64,000 nt of DNA from Porphyromonadaceae bacterium FC4 (GTDB lineage: Bacteria; Bacteroidota; Bacteroidia; Bacteroidales; Porphyromonadaceae): NCBI GenBank assembly GCA_900120395.1, contig LT635553.1, positions 1,470,254-1,534,253 on the forward strand, given 5' to 3'. Position 1 is the stretch's first letter; every line of letters starts with the position of its first letter. The notes under the pieces are model-generated. The model was given only the letters and a program-made list of their open reading frames with translations. It had not been told where the DNA came from and did not search any database. A program made the position numbers and the translations under genes. Shown here in pieces: positions 54,406 through 61,700 of the stretch.

Positions 54406-54826
54406 AAATTATGTTTAATGAAAGACCGAATTACTCCTAACAGATATATATACTAATATATTCAAAATTGACACCCGAAATAACCAATAAACTCATTATA
54501 TACAGGCAACTTCACCCCACATCAGTGTCAATCCAAATTACTCACTCCCCTAATTCTCACAAAAGTTACACAAAATTCTCTATCAAGCACACATACCCTT
54601 AACAATATTACACACCGAGGCAAAACAAATCCAGACCGATCAAGAAAAACCAACAGCACAGGAGCAGCCCTATACGCAGACAAACTATTGTTTATCACCC
54701 CATTAACACACCTCCTCAAAAGGAGGCAACAAATTTTAATGGACACCCCCCTACCCCAACGCCCCTATCAAGGCAATCCCAATAGAAAACACCCTCGCAT
54801 TTTTCGCATGGCGCAGCTCAAAAAAA
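54406..54826. other. A+T-rich intergenic region upstream of the SusC operon
   Basis: It must contain the SusC promoter, but no perfect TAnnTTTG box is visible on the minus strand. No gene is supported. Double-hairpin repeat copy 7 ends the region on the right. Confidence 0.5.
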
Positions 54827-54912
54827 ATTGACGGATAGAAGCGAAAAGTTTCCAGTAGGAAAGCAAACGATTTGACGGATAGTAGCAAAATGTTTCCAGC
54901 AGGAAACTTTTT
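54827..54912 (+). repeat. Double-hairpin dispersed repeat, copy 7
   Basis: Two units 44 bp apart with TTGACGGATAG heads. The first hairpin is TTTCC-AGTA-GGAAA; the second is GTTTCC-AGCA-GGAAAC, with one loop change, followed by five Ts. It lies 71 bp before the tRNA-Gly gene. The flank downstream (GGCTGGTATTTGG) resembles that of copy 5 (GAGCCGGTATTTGA). Confidence 0.87.
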
Positions 54913-54935
54913 ACCCTCACGGCCAAGGGCTGGTA

Positions 54936-54966
54936 TTTGGTAGTTTTTGAAAAATAAGTATCTTTG
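54936..54966 (+). promoter_or_regulatory. Promoter of tRNA-Gly
   Basis: TTTG (54936-54939) is followed after 19 nt by TATCTTTG (54959-54966), an exact fit to TTG-N19-TAnnTTTG. The tRNA begins 18 nt downstream. Confidence 0.75.
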
Positions 54967-54983
54967 CCAAGCATGTAGCACAT

Positions 54984-55056
54984 GCGGTAGTAGCTCAGTT
55001 GGTAGAGCGTCGGCTTCCCAAGCCGAAGGTCACGGGTTCGACCCCCGCCTACCGCT
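54984..55056 (+). tRNA. tRNA-Gly (anticodon CCC)
   Basis: 73-nt cloverleaf: acceptor GCGGTAG/CTACCGC, D arm GCTC-AGTTGGTA-GAGC, anticodon arm TCGGC-TTCCCAA-GCCGA giving anticodon CCC (reads GGG), variable AGGTC and T arm ACGGG-TTCGACC-CCCGC. The first T-stem pair is an A-C mismatch. The CCA end is not encoded. The last base is the discriminator T. Confidence 0.95.
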
Positions 55057-55075
55057 CTTTTTGGCGCAGGGGTGC

Positions 55076-55106
55076 TTGCATTACTGAGAAGTATTAGGTA
55101 CCTTTG
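55076..55106 (+). promoter_or_regulatory. Promoter of the SRP RNA / tRNA-Thr unit
   Basis: TTG (55076-55078) is followed after 20 nt by TACCTTTG (55099-55106), matching the Bacteroidota consensus. It lies about 55 nt before the SRP RNA. Confidence 0.7.
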
Positions 55107-55159
55107 CACAGCAAAATCTAGGGCAAATAAATTTTATTTATAGCTCATACAACGCAAGA

Positions 55160-55262
55160 CAGGGGCAAGTCCTACACGGTCAGCTCCTAGTGAACTCCCC
55201 CAGGGCTTGACCGCAGCAAGGGTAGCTGGTTGTAGCGACGCGATGTAGACAGCTTGCCCACC
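55160..55262 (+). ncRNA. ffs: Signal recognition particle RNA (4.5S type)
   Basis: A long hairpin closes with GGGCAAG (55163-55169) and CTTGCCC (55253-55259), with inner pairing CCTACA/TGTAG. The apical part TGAACTCCCCCAGGGCTTGA followed by CCGCAGCAAGGGTAGCTGG fits the Bacteroidales small SRP RNA form of the conserved Ffh-binding internal loop and tetraloop region. About 100 nt. It guides ribosomes making membrane proteins to FtsY and the Sec machinery. It lies between the two tRNA genes; the ends are approximate. Confidence 0.85.
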
Positions 55263-55263
55263 C

Positions 55264-55336
55264 GCCTCTTTAGCTCAGTTGGTAGAGCAACTGATTTGTA
55301 ATCAGTAGGTCGTTGGTTCGAGTCCGACAAGAGGCT
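55264..55336 (+). tRNA. tRNA-Thr (anticodon TGT)
   Basis: 73-nt cloverleaf: acceptor GCCTCTT/AAGAGGC, D arm GCTC-AGTTGGTA-GAGC, anticodon arm ACTGA-TTTGTAA-TCAGT giving TGT (reads ACA), variable AGGTC, T arm GTTGG-TTCGAGT-CCGAC, discriminator T. No CCA is encoded. It starts right after the SRP RNA and probably shares its transcript. The integrase gene 167 bp downstream marks this tRNA region as a likely integration site. Confidence 0.96.
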
Positions 55337-55346
55337 CTGTAGATAT

Positions 55347-55395
55347 AAAAGGTTGCTAACCAGTGAGTTTGTCACGGCTTAGCAACCTTTTCTTT
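55347..55395 (+). terminator. Intrinsic terminator after tRNA-Thr
   Basis: Perfect 13-bp stem AAAAGGTTGCTAA (55347-55359) / TTAGCAACCTTTT (55379-55391) followed by CTTTTC, ending the SRP RNA/tRNA-Thr transcript. As it lies between the tRNA and the integrase it may also belong to the phage attachment region. Confidence 0.75.
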
Positions 55396-55502
55396 TCACC
55401 CTCTGTGGGCTTTTCTGATAAAAATTCGGGTGAATTTGTGCGGATTTGGGGGTATTTTGGTGCACATGTATGCAAATTGCACGCAAGATTCAGAAGCCCA
55501 AA

Positions 55503-56756
55503 ATGAAGACGAAAAACATTAACTACTACTCCAGTATTGGAACCGTGAAAGCGACACTCTATCTAGATAAGAGACGTAAAAAGAAAGATGATCTCTATCC
55601 GCTAAAGGTCCAGTTTTGCCACAACCGCAAGACCTGTCTAATCCCTACCGGGATAGACATTAGGGATGAGCAGTGGGACGGCAAGCAGGTCGTCAACCGT
55701 AGAGATGAGGCGACACTCAACCGCCTACTAATGGGCAAGCTACTGGAGACTGAGCGGGTACTGGATCAGCTGACACTAGATGGCAGGCTTAACAGAGTAA
55801 CCAAACAGTCCACCATTACCAACCTTGTCAAATCAGAGCTCGGACTGTACACACCTACACCACGGGGTAATAACCTGCTACTGCCGTCGGTGATAGAGTA
55901 CGGGGAGCGTCTGCCCGGTGCAGGATCCAAACGGACCTACAAACACACTACCCAATTGCTACAAAAGCATGTGCCGGATATAGATAGGCTGACCTTTGAT
56001 GATCTGACCGCTGGGTGGTTGCGCAACTTTGAGTCATCGCTCACGCAGGCGGGACTTGGTCCCAACACCATAGGCATAACCATGCGTAATATCCGTGCCG
56101 TGGTCAACTATGCCATAGATATGGAGGTGACGGATAACTACCCTTTCCGCCGGTATAAGATACCCAAAGCCAAGACCCGCAAACGCTCGCTGACCGTGGA
56201 TGAGTTAAGAGAACTCTTTGCCGCCAACGTTACAGAGGATCAAGAGCTGCACTTGGATATGTTCAAGTTGATGTTTCTTTTGATCGGCATTAACCTGGCC
56301 GATCTGTATAAGCTTACGGAGGTGGAAAACGGGCGGATCTACTTCACTCGCTCAAAAACCAAGCGTCTGTACTCTATCAAGGTGGAGCCGGAAGCCCAAG
56401 AGATCATCGATAAGTACAGGGGCAAGACAAAGCTTATCAATGTCTTTGAGCGGTACACCAACTACTTGGACTACCTATCCCGGTGCAATCGCTCACTAAA
56501 GACGATCGGAGAGACAGAGATAGGAAAGCACGGCAAACGGATCTACAAACCGTATAAGCCTGATATATCTATTTACTGGGCTAGGCATACGTGGGCCACC
56601 ATCGCCTCTGACCTCGATATACCGCTGGACACTATAGCACATGCTCTGGGACACGGTGGCAACACTACATCAGATATATACATAGACTTTGACCAGCAGA
56701 AGGTGGATGATGCTAACCGTAAGGTTATCGACTGGGTACTGTACGGATTTAGGTAG
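55503..56756 (+). CDS. Phage-type tyrosine integrase
   Basis: 417 aa from ATG 55503 (MKTKNINYYSSIGTVKATLY). An in-frame ATG at 55446 would add 19 residues and cannot be excluded. Layout is an N-terminal arm-binding domain (ATLYLDKRRKKKDDLYPLKVQFCHNRK), a SAM-like core-binding domain (about 130-230) and a C-terminal catalytic domain with K in YFTRSKTKRLYSIKVE, H/R box WARHTWATIASDLDI, HALGHGGNTTS and nucleophile Y in DIYIDFDQQK. The first catalytic Arg is not at its usual place (LIGINLADLYK, where MxGxRxxEL is usual). Many Bacteroidota integrases share this change. It would integrate and excise the prophage. Confidence 0.92.
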   Translation: MKTKNINYYSSIGTVKATLYLDKRRKKKDDLYPLKVQFCHNRKTCLIPTGIDIRDEQWDGKQVVNRRDEATLNRLLMGKLLETERVLDQLTLDGRLNRVTKQSTITNLVKSELGLYTPTPRGNNLLLPSVIEYGERLPGAGSKRTYKHTTQLLQKHVPDIDRLTFDDLTAGWLRNFESSLTQAGLGPNTIGITMRNIRAVVNYAIDMEVTDNYPFRRYKIPKAKTRKRSLTVDELRELFAANVTEDQELHLDMFKLMFLLIGINLADLYKLTEVENGRIYFTRSKTKRLYSIKVEPEAQEIIDKYRGKTKLINVFERYTNYLDYLSRCNRSLKTIGETEIGKHGKRIYKPYKPDISIYWARHTWATIASDLDIPLDTIAHALGHGGNTTSDIYIDFDQQKVDDANRKVIDWVLYGFR

Positions 56757-56757
56757 C

Positions 56758-57201
56758 CTACTGCTTTGGAAAGACCCTTAACACTATAGCCGTCACACAA
56801 ACGCCTATCACAGCCAGCACCCACCACTTGGAGGTGCGCTCCTTGCTCTGCTGTAGCTCCGCCACGCCCTCACCAACTGGTGCAGCTGATCCAGCGGACA
56901 CATCTACCGTGTCCACTCTGTAGATGTATACCGTATCATTGAGCTGTGCCCTACCCTTGCGCTCATCGCCAGTCTCTCGGTAGATGGTGCGCACCAGCGT
57001 GTCACGGGAAAACTCATTGATCACCTCCACTGTATACCTAGTGCGGGTGGTGTCTACCGTATAGGTGACCCCACGCCCCGTCAGATACTCGGTGCGCTGA
57101 GTCTGCTTTTTTGGTGCGCAGGCGGTACAGACTGTAGACATAACTAGTATAACAAACACTAGTAAGTTAGAAGGTATTATTGTGCTGGCACTATTTTTCA
57201 T
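56758..57201 (-). CDS. Spanin-like phage lipoprotein with C-terminal membrane helix
   Basis: 147 aa. The N-terminus has a signal-like hydrophobic run and a plausible lipobox (VMSTVCTA-C), the middle is a soluble, charged, beta-prone stretch (YTVEVINEFSRDTLVRTIYRE), and the C-terminus has one transmembrane helix (KWWVLAVIGVCVTAIVLRVF). An outer-membrane lipoprotein tethered to the inner membrane is the topology of a unimolecular spanin (T1 gp11 type), which fuses the two membranes at the end of phage lysis. It lies immediately past the integrase stop and downstream of the endolysin in the late direction. No sequence homology was checked, and the lipobox -3 residue is not the usual Leu. Confidence 0.5.
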   Translation of the reverse strand: MKNSASTIIPSNLLVFVILVMSTVCTACAPKKQTQRTEYLTGRGVTYTVDTTRTRYTVEVINEFSRDTLVRTIYRETGDERKGRAQLNDTVYIYRVDTVDVSAGSAAPVGEGVAELQQSKERTSKWWVLAVIGVCVTAIVLRVFPKQ

Positions 57202-57210
57202 CCGATTTTT

Positions 57211-57242
57211 TTTGTTGCTTACTTAGTTTTTTCATATCTTTG
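57211..57242 (+). promoter_or_regulatory. Promoter of the small counter-oriented prophage gene
   Basis: TTTG (57211-57214) and TATCTTTG (57235-57242) are 20 nt apart, a clean Bacteroidota promoter facing rightward, against the late genes. It overlaps the spacer just upstream of the spanin-like gene. Confidence 0.7.
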
Positions 57243-57314
57243 TCTCGTGAAACTGGAGATTAGAGGGCACCTCCTTTCTGCGATTCTGCCCCTCTTTCTC
57301 GAAGAATAGCCCTA

Positions 57315-57338
57315 GCCCCCTACAGGCTGGGGCTTTCT
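57315..57338 (+). terminator. Attenuator-like hairpin in the leader of the 43-aa gene
   Basis: AGCCCC (57315-57320) / GGGGCT (57330-57335) hairpin with a 9-nt loop followed by TTCTG, inside the leader before the 43-aa gene. Two further small stems follow: AATGTC..GGCATT (about 57340-57356) and AAGGAC..GTCCTT (about 57367-57392). Confidence 0.5.
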
Positions 57339-57413
57339 GAATGTCAATGTGGCATTCTGGGCGTAAAGGACACGCTTAGGAATATGTCCTTAAAAAGAAA
57401 GGAGGTGTTATGC

Positions 57414-57545
57414 ATGAGAAAGAATCCAGTTTCACAATCTGAAGAGCGTAAGGTTAAATACATCTACCGTCCCTACATTACTAGGAATGGTCGTCGTATA
57501 TATCCAAGACGGGCTAAGGTGTTCCGAATCCCGATAGTGGATTAA
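57414..57545 (+). CDS. Small basic protein (43 aa) encoded inside the prophage late region
   Basis: MRKNPVSQSEERKVKYIYRP, then YITRNGRRIYPRRAKVFRIP and IVD. It is strongly basic, with a YRPYITRNGRRIYP stretch that I associate with short uncharacterised Bacteroidales proteins. GGAGG at 57401-57405 lies 8 nt before the ATG and is a strong ribosome site. An alternative ATG at 57410 gives only 10 codons. It has its own promoter, structured leader and terminator, and faces against its neighbours. Its TAA (57543-57545) and the endolysin TAA on the other strand share the bases TTAA. It could be a lysogeny-expressed small protein, perhaps nucleic-acid binding by charge; function unknown. Confidence 0.75.
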   Translation: MRKNPVSQSEERKVKYIYRPYITRNGRRIYPRRAKVFRIPIVD

Positions 57546-58111
57546 CCTTTATCTTCCTTTCGAGGGTGTGCTTTTGTAGGGAGCACACCCTCTTTATTCT
57601 TCCACTCGATGGCATTAACACGGTTGATCCAACCCCCTAGGTACTTGCGGTTAATCGGTCGGGCGGTGGCTATCCTATGGTAGTAGTCGATACGCTCAGC
57701 CTTGAGATCTCTGAAAAGCTTGTGTGCGTCTAGGCTATTGATGGCGTGCAGGGTCTTGGGACCAACGATACCGTCCATTTGCACCCTGAGTAGCCGCTGT
57801 AGATTTTTGACAGCGTACACTCCGCTGTGCCAGTACCAGTCCACCAGCATATTGGCGACACTCTGTGAGCGGATCTCATCACCCATGCACCTATCCCAGT
57901 ACATGGTCTTGTAGATCTCTGTCCACTCCTTGTCAGTGATAGCCAGTAGTCGCTCCACGGTCGGTCTCGGGTAGCCCTTGCGTCTACAGTATGCTGTATA
58001 GGTGGCTAGTGTCACCCCTCTATTAGTCGCTCCGCCTAGGTCGTCCGGGTCGTTGACGTACCCGCCTTCCCACTGTTGTATGTGCGGTATAAGTAGTTTG
58101 TGATCTGCCAT
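57542..58111 (-). CDS. Phage endolysin, GH108-type muramidase with PG-binding domain
   Basis: 189 aa. The N-terminal catalytic domain has the GH108 motif IQQWEGGYVNDPDDLGGATNRGVT (catalytic Glu in EGGY), then EIYKTMYWDRCMGDEI and VANMLVDWYWHSG. The C-terminal PG-binding_3-like part carries LQRLLRVQMDGIVGPKTLHAIN. There is no signal peptide, so export needs a holin. It cleaves the glycan backbone of peptidoglycan at host lysis. It lies 4 bp downstream of the single-TM protein gene in the late direction. Confidence 0.9.
   Translation of the reverse strand: MADHKLLIPHIQQWEGGYVNDPDDLGGATNRGVTLATYTAYCRRKGYPRPTVERLLAITDKEWTEIYKTMYWDRCMGDEIRSQSVANMLVDWYWHSGVYAVKNLQRLLRVQMDGIVGPKTLHAINSLDAHKLFRDLKAERIDYYHRIATARPINRKYLGGWINRVNAIEWKNKEGVLPTKAHPRKEDKG
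57562..57597 (+). terminator. Intrinsic terminator of the 43-aa gene, inside the endolysin 3' end
   Basis: Perfect 11-bp stem GAGGGTGTGCT (57562-57572) / AGCACACCCTC (57582-57592) with a 9-nt loop, then TTTATTCTT. It lies within the last codons of the endolysin gene on the opposite strand. Confidence 0.7.
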
Positions 58112-58115
58112 GGTG

Positions 58116-58739
58116 TCATCCTTGTCTTAGGTTGCGGTAAAACTCTATCTTGATTCCTTTGTAGGTCTCCCTAACGTTGGTTTCGGTGCGCTTGCGATTG
58201 TCGTAGTTGTACACCTCATTAGTCACCAGATCCACTACTTGGTCTTTCCAGTTGCTATTGGTGTACTCACTCAATTTGCGCCCACGGAACCGGAAATTGT
58301 CCAGCTTGCTGTTGCGGTCCTCGTGTATGTTTTGGACCAGCTTGACGATCTTGTTGTGTGTCGCCTCGTGGTCGTCTATGTGGTTTTGCTCCCTTATGGT
58401 GTCGATGAGCTCCAAGACGTGGTACACCGAGAGATCAAAGGTGATGGAGCTAATAACCCTAGTACGGCTCAGGTTCTCGGGGCTTAGTGCCTCAAGTACG
58501 TCCTTTAACGTCTCGTTTTGCGCCATCGTCTCCTCCAGCAGATTATCCATTGTCTTGGCTTGACCATCTACGATCCCGTCCAATAATTTTTTGAACCACC
58601 TAAACATGATAATCATCATCACCATAGATAGGACCAAGAAAAACCCAGCTGTCACGACCGACATACCAAAGTCACTGATATGCTGTGCGGTCCTCAAAGC
58701 CCCATCCACTGCCTCTATGCTTATGTTTGTGTTGTCCAT
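58116..58739 (-). CDS. Single-TM phage protein, candidate holin or lysis accessory
   Basis: 207 aa. One N-terminal transmembrane helix (VVTAGFFLVLSMVMMIIMFRWF, about 28-49), then a long cytoplasmic-type region predicted mostly helical (LDGIVDGQAKTMDNLLEETMAQNETLKDVLEAL; VLELIDTIREQNHIDDHEATHNKIVKLVQNIHED). No family recognised. Its position directly upstream of the endolysin in the late transcript is where holins are found, but its long soluble tail is not typical of holins. The role is inferred only from context. Confidence 0.65.
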   Translation of the reverse strand: MDNTNISIEAVDGALRTAQHISDFGMSVVTAGFFLVLSMVMMIIMFRWFKKLLDGIVDGQAKTMDNLLEETMAQNETLKDVLEALSPENLSRTRVISSITFDLSVYHVLELIDTIREQNHIDDHEATHNKIVKLVQNIHEDRNSKLDNFRFRGRKLSEYTNSNWKDQVVDLVTNEVYNYDNRKRTETNVRETYKGIKIEFYRNLRQG

Positions 58740-58748
58740 ACTACGCTG

Positions 58749-61700
58749 TTAATCCAGCCATCCTAAGTACTCTATAAACCATGCTATGTCGTTGCTGCCG
58801 ACCCTCTTGTTTCTGCGTATGCGTGTGATACGGATGGTGCCGGTTGCCTCTGTAAGGGTCACGGATGCATCCGTGGTGCGGTGTCTAACGATGTAGGTAT
58901 TATCGGTGGAGTCAACACGTATGCTGCGACCTCTTTTGTTGTTCCACGCCACGTCTACCGTCCAGCCGGGGTACACACTGTCTGCTTTCGGCAGCTTGAT
59001 ATACGGGTTGTCCGGCTCAATAAGCAGCACTCTGCCGTCTGTAGGAGTGAGTGTTACTGTATTATTAGTGCCCCATATCGTGCGTGTGGCTATGTGCAGT
59101 CCCCTTGCGTATAGATGCTCAAAATAGCCGCCGAAGTTGCGGTAATAGCGGCTCTCTCCGTAGTGACCAGTTGTGCCAACCGTTCCTGCAAAGATAGGTA
59201 CGCCGCCATCCTCTCGTGCGGTCTCCTCTGTTTTGAGGTCTCGCTCTATCGGGTAGCTCTGATCACGTAGTGCATTTTTATTGTCCTGCAACTGTGCCGA
59301 GCCAATAACTGCCGCACCGTTGCGTATACCCATCGTGGATGGGAAAAAACCATTCTCCGCCCGATTAGAGTAGACCCCCTTACGGGACACCACTGTTGCT
59401 TGATTACTGCCGTAGTTATGGTTACGTATAGACAGCTCGCCCTCGTCAGAGTCCAACCGGAATGCGTACTGCTCGCCGGTGGGGGTGTTATAGATACCCT
59501 CACGGACAATGCTCCATGCCCCAAACTTTGCGCTCCCATCATGCTTGATGTGCGTATTCTCGTTGCCAGTGTCCCGTATAGGCTGTGGCGTGGTCTCTGT
59601 ATGCACATCTGCATAGTAGACATACCAATCGGACACTTTCGGCGCACTCAGGTATCCTTGGTTGCGTGGTTTGTCCTTGTAGTAGTCCATTGTGGCTGTA
59701 TGTAACGCCAAGTTTAGATAACCGGATGTGCTAGGATCGTCAACGTCAAACCGCTCATTCACCCACGCCCCGTACTGGTGGTCTGTCATCTTCTCGATGG
59801 CGTCAAAATCTGGTCCGTTGGGGTACTTGGACTTGTAATCGGCTTTGCTGGCACCGGCAAATCGCATCCAGCCTACCCTAAGACACTGCACCCATGGAAC
59901 TCTATACTCCTTATCCACCACCTCTGTAGGCTCGGACGTAGGCTCGGAGTACTTGATCCCCGCCCTCAGGATCTTACCATCACCGTTGTTGCCATCGTAC
60001 CCGCTCAGGTAGGCGGTGATACGGTCTACCTGGTTTGACAAGGCTATGATCTTGGTAAGCACCAGCCCGCCTGCAACTGTCGTCTTGCCTTCATTATATG
60101 CGTCCAGCAGCCACTTGATGTCGTTGTCAGTGATCATACTTTCCTCAACCATCTTGGTGGCTTTTTTCAGGGCGTCTATGGCGGTGTTGGCGTTGGAGAG
60201 ACCTTGTCGGAGCTCTTCCTCGGGGTTGCTCCAAGGCTCCCATGCGCTGTCATCCTTGGTACCTTGGCGGATAAGCACCGTTGAGTTTTGCAGGGTCACC
60301 TTTTGTTGCACCGGACCACCTGAACTATTACTCCAGTTACTTGTCGTCTCAAGCGTGCAGTAATACCCATCTCTCCACCCGGTGGGTATTCCGATGGCGG
60401 ACTGCAGCTTAAACTCCTTGACGGTGGTCATCTTATAGTTCTCTCGATACCACTTTGGCGGCTGGTTATCGTTGCGGGTGTCCTTGACATCTAAGCCGTC
60501 ACCTTTATCGCCCTTGGCACCTTTGGCTCCGTCCTTGCCGTCCATCACTAAGGAGATAACTGTAGCTGTAGGTGTGGTTGAGGATTGAGTAACCAGCAAG
60601 TACAGCTGTCCACTTTTACCGGTTTCTGTATTGGTTATAGACAGCCAGATGGTATCTCCAACCTTGGGGGCAGGCAGACTTAGATTATTTATCCAAGTGG
60701 TAGAAAAGCCCATCTTGGTGTATGCGTTGAATATAGACGAGCCCCACTTCCTATCTCCAAAGTATATAGTGGATGTGCCGGTATCGCCTTTTTCACCGTC
60801 TCTGATGTGTGGTACGAAGGCGTGAGCTACGGCTGTCAGTCCCTTGTAGGTGGCTTTTACTTCGATGTCTACGCCGGGTCCTTCGTAACCAGTGTCTGCA
60901 AGATCAAGGCCTTCATATCCTGCTCTCTGATCCCAATTGCTCCATCCTTTGCCGGTATTCTCGTTAAATCTGGTGACAAAATTATCTCGTATGACACTTG
61001 TTACATCACTGCCGTCATATAAAAAAGTTGGATAGACACCGTAATTCCCTAACACACCGTTCCTCAAATATCCTTTTATTCGTAGGGATGCGGTGAAGCT
61101 GTGCCCGTCCTTTCCTATCGCCTTGATGCCGGTATCTATATAATCTCCTTTGGCTGCGTCCCACTCACACCAATTGCCATTCCTCACAATTGGTGCTTTG
61201 CCATTGTCTCCCTTGGAGGTGCGTTTCGTGTCTACATACTTGCCCTCTGACGGCACATAGACCTCCCACGTGCCTTCATCATTGATTTGTGGTGGGTTGG
61301 CATTAATCGCATCTATCTCCGCCTGCACGTCCTCGGGGGCGGGTGTCCAGTCGGTGGCTTTGTTGCCTCGCTCGACTTTGACTACGGGATTTGAGCAAGG
61401 AAAACCGATGCGGATATAGGCGGTCTTTGCTGGTGGTGTCAGGGTCTTTGTGTAGCCTGCCGGTCTCTCACTCCAGTCAAACGACCAGCCTATAAACACC
61501 TTATCCTTATCGTGGTAATGTATGATCGGTACTGACACCCCGCCCTTCTTGAGCTTGAATGTCAGTGGCATTGCTCCGTCCCACTCGTGGTAGGTCGGGT
61601 CGTAGACAAAGTCTTTATACAGCATTACCTTGTAGTCCTTGTCTCCCGGGTTGCCTTTCTTAGATTCTCCATAAATATAGCCGGGTATCATCCTTGACAT

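Noticed and set aside
58749-59050. Diversity-generating retroelement target at the tail protein C-terminus
   Set aside because: No template repeat or reverse transcriptase is seen in the window and the C-terminus lacks an obvious variable repeat.
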